A DNA stretch of 64,000 nt, from contig CM049995.1 in NCBI GenBank assembly GCA_016630955.3, forward strand, positions 1,426,001-1,490,000, written 5' to 3'. This DNA comes from Didymella arachidicola. Taxonomy: Eukaryota > Ascomycota > Dothideomycetes > Pleosporales > Didymellaceae. The position numbers were made by a program, and so were the translations under genes. Positions 1 through 11,139 of the stretch are shown here, piece by piece; positions within the stretch are counted from its first letter, which is position 1, and each line of letters begins with the position of its first letter. Under the pieces are notes generated by a model that searched no databases, was not told the DNA's origin, and saw only the letters and a program-made list of their open reading frames with translations.

Positions 1-788
1 GTGTGAGGTGCAACATTGTGTAAACCGAGCGTCTGAGCTGTCTGACGTATTCTTGTGTTGTGCCAGCCGCCAGAGCCAGGATTCGTATGAAGAGTAACAT
101 TAGAGTCGTGATTGTGTGTAGTGGTTGCCCTTTCATGGTCCGAGCTGATGCTGTTGGGATCAAACCCCTGATATTCAGATCCAAAAAAGGCTGGTAGGTT
201 CCAGGGCTGAGCTAAAGAGGAAGCGTGATCGAAACCATCGCCTTGAGGAATCATTGCGTGAGGGTGTTGAGTCAGATCGTGGTAGCTTGTTCCTGGAGAA
301 TGATTCTGGATCTGTCTTCGTTCGTTCGACATCGTCGTCTGGTGCTCCTCGAGCTGCGGGTCCTGAAGAAGAGGAGACTCTGCAAAGACAACCGTAGGAT
401 CCATACGAGGAACTTCGTCGGTCAATTCACTCGAGAAGTACGGCGCAGTCTGCTGCAAGCGAGGATCTAATAGATGGTGGATGGGAGAACCGACGCCGTA
501 CTGCTGCTCGGCTGGTAAGTATCCATCCCCTAGTTGGCAAGAGTTCGTCGGACTACCGACGTCCGCAGGTATCGTACCAACGTGCTCATTGTAGGGATCG
601 TAACGTCCAGTGGGAGACCGTGTCCTGGCAATTCGTGCCCTCGAATCTTCCACTCGTTCCGAAGATCGACTGAACCCTTGAGGATGTCTCTCAGGTAGTT
701 GAATCTCATCCTGGAGCTCTGTATCGAGATGTGGCCCGGCCCAAATACCATCTTGAACTGACGACATGTCCTCTTGGGATTTGCGCAT
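1..788 (-). CDS. Partial gene running off the left edge, unknown function
   Basis: On the minus strand one frame stays open without a stop from an ATG at 788 (a second in-frame ATG is at 767) down to base 1, about 262 codons. That is far longer than chance allows, so I read it as coding. The product is hydrophilic and rich in Gln, His, Pro, Ser and Asp, with motifs such as PTGRYDPYNEH and QPWNLPAFFGSEYQGFDP. It looks like an intrinsically disordered region. I see no domain that names a family; the tail of a transcription factor or other regulator is possible but is a guess. Another open minus-strand frame (826-1122) lies just upstream and could be a further 5' exon, but I could not join it in phase, so the start is uncertain. 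The 3' end is outside the window. Confidence 0.55.
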   Translation of the reverse strand, partial: MRKSQEDMSSVQDGIWAGPHLDTELQDEIQLPERHPQGFSRSSERVEDSRARIARTRSPTGRYDPYNEHVGTIPADVGSPTNSCQLGDGYLPAEQQYGVGSPIHHLLDPRLQQTAPYFSSELTDEVPRMDPTVVFAESPLLQDPQLEEHQTTMSNERRQIQNHSPGTSYHDLTQHPHAMIPQGDGFDHASSLAQPWNLPAFFGSEYQGFDPNSISSDHERATTTHNHDSNVTLHTNPGSGGWHNTRIRQTAQTLGLHNVAPH

Positions 789-3303
789 CTTGTCCTCCCC
801 GAAGCACCCAGCAGAGACAACCAGCCTACCTCTCTTCTGCGTCAGCAAGCCAGGATTCTGGGCTTTTGCTACTGAAGTAGAGGTGATCTTGACGCTTCGA
901 TCGGCGAATTCGTGGCCTCTGATCAATGTGGCAGAACAAAGCGTATTGGTGGGCGGCGTCGCCAATACAATGGATCGCGGTACCGGTGGGGATGCTCGAG
1001 GATCGTTGCGACGGACTGAGCACGCGATGTGGATAGAGAGAACGCTCGTTCTGAGTGCTTTCAGTTTGGACTACCAAGACTGCCTGATAGATCTGCTCGC
1101 GCCCATTTGCTGATCGTTCCAACGTTGGGACGAGATGCGCTGCCTGATGAGCTTGGTAAAGGAAGAGAACTTACCCATCTGCTCAGGTGACTACTGCGAT
1201 GGCGGCTGCTTCTACGGCGGCTCCTTCGACGGCCTGCTCGATTCCGCCCCACACTAATGGGACGAGAATCTCGCGGCTACCTTCCAGGGCTCGGCGGCAA
1301 TGTACTCGCTGTGATGGTCGTGTCTGCGAGCCAGATTTGGCATATCGGATCCACGCGTCTCATGCTGCGGCAGAAGGAATGTATATGTGCCAATTTTCAT
1401 CTGGACTCGATATATGGCATCTATGATGGAGATGGCATTGCGATGTTACGAGGAAAAAAGTCCGGAAGAACCTAGTCTGGAGGACCTCTTCGGCCATCAC
1501 CAATCATAGTCCGTGGGACCACTTCGTTACGACCCTCATTACGGACGTTGCCGCCCGACCAAAAGTTTTGTTTGACTCGTTTATGGCGATTTACTGGATT
1601 TTACCTGACACCATCATATGTGATGCAGTCGGGTGGTGATGCGCTTACCGATGGCATGCTAGATGGATGTGCATCTTGTGGGAGCAGCCGCCCATTTCGG
1701 CTGTTCCAGGAACAATAGAGCAATGCTACCGAGGCTGGAACGTAGTGCGATCGTAGTTATTCCATGTGGCAGCGATGTGGCAGCCATCGGCGGACCAGTG
1801 TTGCAGGCATTGGGACTGCTGCTACGGCTAGGTGGACATCCCGAGTTCTGCGATCTGGAGCGATTTCGCCAAGTACTATTCCTGCCGCAAAATCAGTTGA
1901 TTCACGAAGACGGAGCCATATCTATGAGTAAAGCCCTTGCCGCCAGTCCTTGGAAGGCTGTGTACAAGCTGCCGCTCAGGGATGCGTGGAGAACCACCGA
2001 GCGGACGAAAGACCTCTGGTCGTGCTGAACGCTCGGACACACTGTTGATAACTCGCATTATTGCTAAAGGAAAGACTAGTTGATCCCCGTCCCCATAGCT
2101 TTCGATCTGAGTATGGAAAGGTCATGTGGAAAAATTCTGAATGTTGACAGATTATCTACAATGCTCTTCGGTATGCCCGTGCGGCTTCTTGCTCCAATCC
2201 TTAGCGCATTTCGTCAGAATTTGGGCCAAAAGACGGTTCACGCCCTCGGGCGTCTCCAGGACAAGCAGCTCGGCAACAACACAGCTCATCAATACGTGCT
2301 TAATTAATTACAATCTCCTACGCGCCCAGTTCTAATTCCTGTCGGCATGACGTCGGCCCAAGTGGTTGGATCTTTTAACCAGGGCTCGTGTGCTCTTGCC
2401 GCATTTACGAGGCTTGAATGCAAGGGCTTCGCATTAGGCTCTTGCATGGCCCCATGCGATGACACATGATTAGTCGCGGCTATTATGTTGTGCACCCATT
2501 TCAGCTAATTCAATTTGACCGCTCGTACTCGTCCTACAGTACGGTCACACCTGTGGCCCCGGCACGGCCCGTACCCTGATGATCCTCGATCGACTGGAAA
2601 CTGTTCATCTTCGACCTCGTTCATGACGCGGTAAGCAGGAGCGTAAGCCCTGAGCTCAAGTTCCAGCCCGTACAAAGGAATATCTTCCCGTCGAACACCT
2701 CCAGCTGATCACCAGCTGATCACCAGTAGTCACTTTCTTGATGATACCGGCTGCACAATCAAGCTCGGCACGGATCTGTCGAGGCAGTACTGATGAAGTG
2801 GGTTTGTGCCAGTTTGGACGAGCCCAGCTAGCTCGAGCAAGTCGTTGCTTGTGAGTTTGTTCTGAGCGCGCGAATGTATGATGACATGAGTGGTAAACTT
2901 AGTCGTATTCCTGCACTACCCGTTGAGTTCATTGGCTTTGCAATATTTGTTGACCGTGCTCCTCAAGTTCGACGACGCGACTATTGTTAGATGACACGAT
3001 GAGTGTTGTTTGGTCGATAGGTGGTAAGAAAGCGGGTCATCGGTGAGAACGCTCGTAAGTGGTGGTTTAGGTCATTATTTGCAAGCAAGACGAACAGCCG
3101 CATGTCACTCGTAGCAGCCACTTGCAAGTGTTCGATAAACTTTATCCACTTTCAGTATATTTTTGAAGGATTGGACAGCAAAGAAGCACCGCAACTTTTT
3201 TATTCTGCGAAGACATTTGTCATTGAGGCTATGATCTGTGTGGCAAAGTATGTGGTTGTGTGCATATCCTATGTTAGTTAGGGTTCAAGTGCTAGTTTAA
3301 CTT
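789..3303. other. Gene-poor interval
   Basis: No convincing gene. A minus-strand frame at 826-1122 is open but lacks an ATG and may be an upstream exon of the left-edge gene. Other open frames (for example 1663-2028 plus and 3021-3281 plus) are short and have no recognisable motif. A short direct repeat of an 11-bp CCAGCTGATCA unit lies at about 2701-2722. I see no transposon ends or tRNA. Confidence 0.5.
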
Positions 3304-6300
3304 TCAAGCAAACACATCGGTTGCGAATCTGCGCAAGGTTAGCTGGATCACAGACCAAGATACCTCAGTTAGCTTACCTTTCATTTCTGAGACCCTCAAA
3401 CCACTCTCTTGCCTCCTGATCGTCCACATCTCGACCTTCCTTCTTCATTTTTGTCTCCTTCGCAATCTTGATCAGGGTCTCCTGCGCACCGTCGCCAACG
3501 TCCCGGCTGCCGCAAACAAAGAGCTTGGCGCCCTGATCGAATAGATCGACGATCTTCTGCCTATCATGGTATAAGCGGTCCTGGACGTACTTGCAGCCTT
3601 CAGATTGATCCGAGGCGCGTGAGAACGCGAAGCGGAGAGAAACTGCACCGAGCTGCTCCCAGCGCTTCAGCAGATCAGCGTACAGAAGATCGCTCTCAGG
3701 ACCGTGGCAGCCGTAGAAGAGAAGTGCAGGAGCAAGTTCACGGCCAGCAGCGAGCTGAGCAGCGCGCTCTTGAATGAAGCCGCGGAATGGCGCAAGGCCT
3801 GTGGCTGATTAGCACCTATTATTGCAGAAAGAAGTCAGTTTTATTACCTGTACCAGCTGCAATCATGATCGCCGGCACATTTTTCGAGTCCTTGGGCAGA
3901 TGAAAAGCCTGATGGCTCGATCTTACGCTAACGTGTAATTTGTCGCCAGCTGCAAGTTTCGACAGGTAGTTGGTAGCAACGCCAACGAAGCGCCCTTGAC
4001 CACTGAGAGCGGGTTGATCGACAACGCCATAGGTGAGTGTGACGTTATTGGGGTTCCACAAAGGTGATGAGGAGATGGAGTACTGGCGGACTCGCATAGG
4101 GGGCTGCATTTTTAAGAAGACACCAAGGGGCAATTGAACTGAAGGGAAGCGCTCGAGTAGGTCCAAAACGGATACACGCTTGGCTGTAATCTCTTCGCCA
4201 AACGCTTCTTCTGCAAGGCGTGTGAGTTCTTTCTGGGTAGCTTCATCACGTGTGGCGTCCGCGAGAGCGTGTACAATACGCTTGCTCGCCGGCTGCGCAA
4301 GCTCAACATACGACCCAAAGACATCGAGGGCGCTGATAGGCTGGTCTACGGGTAAGGTGGTGGGACCAGCAGAAGTGAGGGTCAGCATGCTATCCCAAGA
4401 AAGACCGAAGTGGCGCATCGCGCGCTGTATGTTCTCCTTGGGATTCAGAGGAAGAATCGCTAGGTAGTCACCAGCTGAGTATGTCATGTCCGAAGGAAGA
4501 CTGATTTCGATGTGTCTCTTCTCAGCAACGCCGGATCTAGACAAAACCTGAACATCCTCGACGCGCGCCTCGCGGACATCTTGACGAAGGGTAGATGATC
4601 GTGGTGTTGAGATCTCAACATTGAGCGTAGCTTCCAACGAGCCCTCACCTTCAGCTTCTGCTGATCCGTACTTCTCTCTGACGGTGGGCCAGAAGACCTG
4701 GTCCTCCCAAGTCTCAAACTCTGTAAAGATATCACCCTGAGCAGCATCGGCGGAACCCATATCAACAAGACGAGTAGCTCCAGCCTTCTCAAGTTCCTGG
4801 TTGAGGTACTTCGGAATCTTATGGAATGTTTTCGCCCAGTCACGATGTCCGCAACCAAAGACTGCATACGAAACATCCTTGAGCTCGTCCTCTTTCAGTG
4901 TACTGACCCACTGTACGAAATGCGTCGCATTATCTGGTGGCTGACCCTCGTATGACGCTGTGACGATAGCGACAGGTCTGTCAGTTGGTAAGTTGTTCTT
5001 GGCAGTGTCCAAAGTGTTGACGACATCAGCTCTGAACCCATGATTTGCGGCATCACTGGCCAGTCTATTGGCGAGTGCCTCGCAAGTACCGCTATTCGAA
5101 CCGTAGTAGATGGACATGGGCTTTCCCTTCGCTAGCTGCTCCTTGCGGATTTGTGGAGCACTATTCGTTGGCGGTGGGACATTCAGCGTGGCAGAAGCAA
5201 GTGCACGCTCAAGAGCGGTCGCAGACACGCCACTACGTAGGTACGCGCGCATGTAGAAGTCCTTTGGCTTGATAGTGAGTGTTTGCTTGATTTGAAGCTG
5301 GTATGATGGGTCATCCATAGAGAAATTGAAGTTCTGTAAAAGAATCGCCATCACAAGCAAAGCTTCTTGCCAGGCAAATGGTCGTCCTATGCAACCTCGC
5401 ATACCATTGCCGAATGGCTTCCAGCAGTTAGGGAACTCCTTCTCCCGGCGGTTGAATTCCTCGTCGAGCATTCGCTCGGGTCGGAACTCCTCTGCATCTT
5501 CTCCATATACAGCAGGGTCGCGATGGATTTTTGGGAAGAGCGTAATGAGTGGTGTGTTGGCTTTGACTGGGTATTTACCACCAATGATGGTGTCCTCTTT
5601 GGCAACAATTCCTATCGATGGAGCAGTAGGTGATAGTCGAAGAGATTCTCGTAGAACGGCGTTAAGGTACGGCAGCTTGCTGAGATTATCGACGGTGATG
5701 GGGTTCTTGCCGATGACTGTGTCGACTTCCTGTTGCGCAGCCTCATATGCGGCAGCATTCTTGAGCAAATAGTACCACGTGAATGAGAGAAGTCCGGAGG
5801 TGGTCTCATGCCCAGCAATCAGGAAGGTGATCATATTGTCGACCACGCTGTCGTCCTTTGTTTGATCAGTATCTGTGATAAGAGGTGAAACTTGCTGTAC
5901 TAACCGACATTGTCTTACCAGTCTTAGGGTCTACACCTTTGAGCATGCCATTGAGCAGGTCCCTCTTATCTGTTGGGTTCTGTTTGCGTGCGTTGATTAC
6001 GTCAAAGCTTGTTTTGCGGAGCAATTCGATATCATCCTGATACTTCTGGCTCTCAGCGCGGTAAAACATCTGTGTGACGACATCCCTTCGTGCACGGTCT
6101 CCGCTGACCTTCAGGAAGTCCGCCATAGCTTGGATCATTGGGTGCATACTCTCAGAGTAGTACGAGTTGAAGCGATAATCCATGGCACACAGCGCTATAG
6201 TATCAAGCGTTAACCTTGTGAAGTCGTCGGTGACCTTGATTTGATGGTTGGGCCCGTGACGTGCCCACTTCATGACAAGCTGCGAAGCGATGTCGTGCAT

Positions 6301-6715
6301 CTCTGGGAACATGTTGCGAATAGCCAAGGGTCCAAGTTGAGGAAGCAGCACTCGATGTGCGATGCCCCAATTCTCCTCCTGTGGACCGCGTGCTGTGAAG
6401 AGACCGTCATGTACACCATTGCGGACCTGTTCTAGCGCAGCTGCGATGGCCTTCGAGAATCGCTCCTCGTTGCTGATCTCATCCATCAATGCTTGTGACC
6501 CGATCACGATACGTTCATTACCCGCAAGATTGAATTTCCATATCGGACCTGGCATTGTTAGCAGGTAGGCCATACGCTTTAAACAGATGCGCTGTACCGT
6601 ATGTATCTGTGAGATTGCATAGTGACATGAGGGGGTTCTCGGCGTCGATATCCGAGATATTGCCTACAAAGGGAAGACCTGGTGGTCCAGGGATAGTTGC
6701 TGCTTGCGAAGCCAT
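3304..6715 (-). CDS. Self-sufficient cytochrome P450 / NADPH-P450 reductase fusion (CYP505, P450foxy type)
   Basis: This is a fusion enzyme that hydroxylates fatty acids at subterminal positions using its own reductase (family knowledge: P450foxy and P450 BM3). Five exons are separated by four introns of exactly 49 nt: 6549-6597, 5856-5904, 3799-3847 and 3329-3377. They give about 1071 aa, the usual family length. The P450 half shows the proline-rich PGPPGLPFVGN start, the I-helix AGHETTSG (about 268-275), ESLR as the ExxR motif, and the haem loop FGNGMRGCIG with Cys at about 409. A flavodoxin-like FMN domain follows (YYGSNSGTCEALANR, about 500), then FAD- and NADPH-binding domains (RQYSISSSP, AAGTG, FVCGS). 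The last exon is only 25 nt and encodes the C-terminal FATDVFA. ATG 6715 was chosen because the open frame further upstream has only a TTG. All key residues are present. A transposon begins about 425 bp upstream. Confidence 0.95.
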
Positions 6716-7139
6716 TTTGCTCAATGGGAGGACTGGGCTAGAATGGTATGAGTTGGAAGGAACTGCGAGTGCTCCTTGGGGATATATGTTGGGTTTAAGA
6801 ATGCTGCGCTCGTCCTATGTTGCATCGGAGGCTCCTGATTTCGTCTACGCGTGAAACAGCATCACAGATGACGCAGTGCACACCGCAGCACTCGCAAATA
6901 CTGCCGCGTATCTCGAAGAGACTTCGGGGCGATCTGATAGCTGATCAAACGATGCCTCGGTCGGTGTTGACTGAAGCGAGGACGCTGATTGGTCAAAGCC
7001 GCATTCGGAAAGTTAGCCCAGTGGAGACCACGGAGGATCAGGATCGGCCGAGGCTGAACGTTGATTTGCACAAGACCTCCGATATTAAGTGCATACACTG
7101 TAGTTGTGTTTCGGCTCACTTGCGAATTGTTGCACGCTG
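6716..7139. other. Upstream region of the P450 fusion gene
   Basis: About 425 bp between the P450 start codon and the left end of the pogo-type element. It presumably holds the P450 promoter. I see no gene and no clear regulatory motif. Confidence 0.4.
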
Positions 7140-7141
7140 TA

Positions 7142-7198
7142 ACGTACCGTGTCCGTGCACCTCATGAGCCGGGTCAGCGAGTGAGCCACCCCACTACC
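7142..7198 (+). repeat. Left terminal inverted repeat of element 1
   Basis: Starts ACGTACCGTG right after a TA (7140-7141). It pairs with the reverse complement of 9242-9298 with roughly eight mismatches in 57 positions, counted by eye. Confidence 0.8.
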
Positions 7199-7299
7199 TT
7201 GGAGCATCAGAAAGAATTAAGATTATCAAGCTACACACAAAAGCGATTATTGTGAGGAAAGCTAGCAGATTGATCTATTAACTATTGCGCATATTTTAG

Positions 7300-9201
7300 C
7301 TATCTTAACTTTCTTGTAGCGGTAATTATGCGACCACTGGTGCTCAATCTAGGTAGGGGGGTTAGGGAACGCGCGTGAACCACGCGTGGCCTGCGCACGG
7401 CAGCACCAGCACGTTGCTTTGTTATTTTTAACTGCGACTGCTGTGAGACCTTGCCCTTAGCCTGTTTAGGCAATTGGATACTTTTTTGAGCGTCGCGATC
7501 GCGTTTCTGAGCTGCTCTCGCTGCCTTGCGCGCGTCAATTTCAGCACGTGATTTAGCAGCCTTGCGATCGCGCTCTTCTTTCTTCCTCAACCGCCTCACA
7601 CAGTTATCCTCCTTCTCTTTTGCCTTGAGCAGTTTATTCTGGTGCTGAATTTCACGCCTGGTGGTTTTTGCAGCCTCTTCCTCTAACTGCTGCTGCTCAG
7701 TTGCCGCCTGGCGTTGATCGGCACGTGCCTTCGATTGGGGGCTCCACCAGGTAGCACCACCCTGTAAATTGAGGTTATCTGCGGCTAGAGGCAGTGCTTT
7801 CTTCTTTTTATTCTTCCTCTTCTTGGCTGCCATTGCCTCTCTAAGGCCTTGAATCTCGTGCTGGGTAAGCTCATTAAGCACGTGGAGGTGGTGGATTCTC
7901 TGTTCAACTGCGTCTGCAGCAGCAAGGTCCTTATCCTTCACAGCGCTCCTTAGCAGTGACTTAGTCTTCAACCAACTAGGCTCAGGAGAAGCCGCCTGAG
8001 GTCCTGCTTACTCTGGAGGTGTCGCAGGTGGCGGAGGTGTTGGTGTTCTAAACTGATCGAGTATGACGTCGGCGTTTGGTGGGTAGATACCTGTAGTTTC
8101 AAAGGCACTCTCCACCAACGCCTTAGTGAAAGTATGAACCCAGGCAGGCTAAAACAGGCTTACAAAGTCAGCCTTAGTTACTGGGTACCATCCCTGCGTT
8201 GTGTGGTTGTGTTTAACTAGTTGGTTGGTATAGTTTTGAGCCAGCGACTTGAAGCACACCACATCCAGCGGCTGAAGCGTGTGGGTGGCGTGTGGAGGGA
8301 AGATGAGCAGCAGAATCTTGTGCTGATCACAGTAATCGATAAAGGCCTTCGTCACGTGGCTACCGTGCCCGTCAATAATGAGTAGCCTGTACCTTCTCCG
8401 AGCTTTCCTCTTGGTGTAGCGATCGAAGACCTGTTCCAACCAGGCAACGCCCAAATCGTCGTTCGTCCAACCAGTAAGTGACGTAGTAAAATGAACTGAG
8501 TGCTTGGCTGGATTAATTTCGCGTACCCAGCTTGCTTGTACTGCGTCACCTTTGGCTGGAAAGATAACCCCTGGGGGGAGGTGGGTACCGTCAGCACATA
8601 CACCAGCAACCACGGTTATCCACTCCCAATTACCATCGTGGGTAGGTTGTTTGAACCGCCTCTTACAGTACAGTACCTTATCAAACACCCTCTTGCTCCT
8701 TCCAACTACCCTAATCATAAATCCCTTTTCATCCATGTTGTATGTGTTCTCAGGCAATACTTCATGCTCCTTAATTTTAAGGTGCAGGAGCTGGAAATAC
8801 AAGCTTTATTTATCACCAGAATCAGCCTTGTGGCGTACAGTTTCCATAGGAGTTGACCAGGCAGTGATAAGGTGGTCTTGATTCCGGTTTAACAGCCTAG
8901 TAACCCAGCTATTAGAAGGCTCCCAGCGGCACAAAGGAGTCGAGAAATTAATGATCATTTGCCTTGTAGGCATCAGGTGTCTCTCTGTGAGTCCTCTGAT
9001 GTATTGTACAAGCTCTGCCTCAGCACGTGGGTGGAGGAGCCGTTGGCTGTTGGTGACCTCTTCACGAGGGGTAACTTCACCCCTGTGCTGGCGGGTCAAC
9101 GTCGCGCGTGAACAGCCATGTTTCTTGGCAAGAGCCCGGTATGAAAATTGTTCTCCAGGTCTTAAATTATCTAGCTCTGCAAGGGCTTCCTTTAACGGCA
9201 T
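7300..9201 (-). pseudogene. Pogo-family transposase, three in-frame stops
   Basis: One frame runs from ATG 9201 to a TAG at 7300-7302 (634 codons) and is broken by a TAA at 8806-8808, a TAG at 8149-8151 and a TAA at 8008-8010. The parts read in order as a Psq-type helix-turn-helix (LAKKHGCSRATLTRQHRG), a CENP-B-like second HTH (about SNSWVTRLLNRNQDHL), and a DDE_1 catalytic core with YNMDEKGF, LLIIDGHGSH and HTLQPLDVVCF, which keep the three acidic positions. A Lys/Arg/Gln-rich coiled-coil tail follows. The TAG sits where FWPAW would be expected, so TGG to TAG fits a G-to-A change as RIP would cause. No frameshift is seen, so inactivation is recent or purely mutational. Confidence 0.85.
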
Positions 9202-9241
9202 CGTGGCGTTGAGTTGTAGGGGGTTTAAAGTAACGTCCAAA

Positions 9242-9298
9242 GTTGGTGGGGTGGCTCACGCACTGACCCGGCTCACGAGGTACACAGACACGGTACCT
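9242..9298 (-). repeat. Right terminal inverted repeat of element 1
   Basis: Reverse complement of the left repeat with several mismatches. Its outer end (GGTACCT) merges with the left end of element 2 through a short palindromic stretch at about 9273-9305. Confidence 0.75.
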
Positions 9299-9303
9299 CA
9301 TGG

Positions 9304-9338
9304 GCGAGCGAGCCACTTTTGCCAAGCCCCCACCAAAG
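9304..9338 (+). repeat. Left terminal inverted repeat of element 2
   Basis: Contains GCGAGCCACTTTTGCCAAG. It matches the reverse complement of about 11075-11110. The outer part of the repeat seen at the right end is missing or altered here. Confidence 0.7.
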
Positions 9339-9354
9339 TACCCTCTCCACACCA

Positions 9355-11009
9355 ATGCCTCAACAACAACCTATTATTAACGCGTCTCAGGAAGCTCAGG
9401 TACAGCTTGCGCTTCAAGCTCTTAAACAAGACGCGAATCTCTCCCAGCGACGCGCTGCAGCTATCTACAGGGTGCCCCGAAGTACACTTAGCCATCGACA
9501 CACTGGACGACCTTCACGAGGCGTTACTATGCCCAACTCACGAGGGTTAGATAACAATGAGGAGCGGGTGATTGTTCAACACATACTGGAGCTGGACGGG
9601 CGAGGATTTGGCCCTCGGCTGGCAGATGTGGCTGCTATGGCCAATTCTCTGCGCGCTGAGCGCAATCTGGGCCCTGTTGGCACAAATTGGCCCAGTACGT
9701 TCGTAAAGCGTCAACCAGAGCTTAAAGTGAAGTTCAATCGCAGGTATGACTACAAGCGAGCCCTCTGCGAGGATTCTGGGGTTGTGCAGGGCTGGTTCAG
9801 CCTAGTAGCCAACATCAAAGCCAAGTATGGCATCCAGGATGACGACACGTACAACTTCGACGAGACAGGCTTCATGATGGGCCAGATCTCTACAGGAGCA
9901 GTTGTTACAGCTTCAGAGAGACGAGGAAGACCAAAGACAGTCCAGGCAGGCAACCGCGAGTGGACAACAGTCATACAGGGCGTTAATGCCAAAGGATGGG
10001 CTATTCCGCCCTTCATCATCTTCAAGGCGCGTCACCACCTCTCTGGCTGGTACAAGGATGAAGACCTGCCCCAAGATTGGGTTATTGGAGTCTCTGATAA
10101 CGGCTAGACTACTAATAAGCTTGGTTTTAAGTAGTTGAAGCACTTTGACGCGCATACAAAGGAGCGTACTGTTGGTACCCACCGACTGCTAATTATCGAC
10201 GGCCACGAGAGCCACGAATCGCTCTAATTCCAGCAATACTGCAAGGATAACAAGATTGTTACCCTATGTATGCCTCCACACTCATCACACCTCCTACAGC
10301 CACTTGATGTGGGCTGTTTTGCCCCTTTGAAGCAGGCGTATGGGCGCCAAGCTGAAATGCTTATGCGCAACCGGATCAGCCACATTACAAAGACTGAGTT
10401 CCTGCCATGCTTTAAAGCAGCTCACAAGAAAGCTATTACCCCTAGCAACATCCAGGGAGGGTTCCGAGGCGCAGGACTGGTCCCTTTTGACCCAGAACGG
10501 GTCATATCAACCCTTGACGTGAAGCTGCGCACTCCATCACCACCACTCCCTACAAACAACGAGCCCTGGCAGTCGCAAACCCAAGCAATACCCTAGAATT
10601 TGGGTCGCAATCAGCTTTAATTCGAGAGAAGTATAAGAAGCAGCAGGGCAGCTCACCAAACTCTGTGCTAAGCGCGCTTGAGCACTACGCAAAGGGGGCA
10701 GCAATTGTTGCGCACAAGCTGGTTTTAGCACAACAAGAGAACGCTGAGCTTCGAGCAGCCAATGAAGCCGCCACGCGACGTAAATCGCACAAAAGAAAGC
10801 GTATTCAAGCTGAGGGAAGCCTTGCAGTCGAAGAAGGCCAGCGGTTGGCTGCTCTACAGGAGTTTAGGGCGCGTGGTGATGGTAAGAAGGCAAAGAAGCA
10901 GGTGCGCGCTGAAGGAGGTGAACTATCCCAACGGCGCTGTGGACGGTGCGGAGAGAGTGGGCACAACGCGCGAACGGGCAAGAATGCTGTAGAAGAGGTC
11001 TCTAAGTAA
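9355..11009 (+). pseudogene. Pogo-family transposase with C-terminal zinc knuckle, broken
   Basis: Starts at ATG 9355. The N-terminal HTH reads AAAIYRVPRSTLSHRHTG. The DDE core shows YNFDETGFMMG, then LLIIDGHESHES and HLLQPLDVGCF. Stops interrupt the frame at 10105-10107 (TAG), 10132-10134 (TAG) and 10225-10227 (TAA). The two TAGs stand where related proteins have Trp, so G-to-A transitions fit. A one-base frameshift near 10575 moves the remainder to another frame (ALEHYAKGAA, AHKLVLAQ), which ends at 11009. The tail has a CCHC-like knuckle, CGRCGESGHNARTG, whose last Cys is replaced by Gly. The copy is clearly inactive. Confidence 0.85.
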
Positions 11010-11074
11010 TATTACAGCTTGTTTCACCCTATGCAGGGCTAAAGTGTGGTGTTTTGGGCCATAATAGGGTGAGT

Positions 11075-11137
11075 TTTGGTGTGGTCTTGGCAAAAGTGTC
11101 CCGCTCATTGACTGTCCCGCTCGTTGTACACGTACGT
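11075..11137 (-). repeat. Right terminal inverted repeat of element 2
   Basis: Read on the minus strand it starts ACGTACG and contains two copies of a GAGCGGGACA motif before CACTTTTGCCAAG. A TA follows it on the plus strand at 11138-11139. Confidence 0.75.
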
Positions 11138-11139
11138 TA

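Larger units (their letters stand above)
7142..9298 (-). mobile_element. Degenerate pogo/Fot1-like DNA transposon (element 1)
   Basis: A Tc1/mariner-superfamily element of about 2.16 kb with its transposase on the minus strand. Its ends are imperfect 57-bp inverted repeats (7142-7198 and 9242-9298) sharing the core TGAGCCGGGTCAG and TGAGCCACCCCAC. A TA dinucleotide precedes the left end, as expected for TA target-site duplication. At the right end it directly abuts a second element, and no TA is left there. The transposase has three in-frame stops, so the copy is not autonomous. The 7200-7310 part is AT-rich. Confidence 0.85.
9299..11137 (+). mobile_element. Degenerate pogo/Fot1-like DNA transposon (element 2)
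   Basis: A second element of about 1.84 kb in the opposite orientation, belonging to a related but distinct family. Its inverted ends share GAGCG and CACTTTTGCCAAG (left about 9304-9335; right 11075-11137 on the complement). The right end finishes with CGTACGT followed by TA (11138-11139), consistent with a TA target site. The left end is shorter than the right and touches element 1 with no intervening host DNA. The transposase is broken. Confidence 0.8.

Noticed and set aside
1663..2028. 121-codon plus-strand frame in the left gene-poor region
   Set aside because: Starts with ATG but has no motif and no connection to a further exon.
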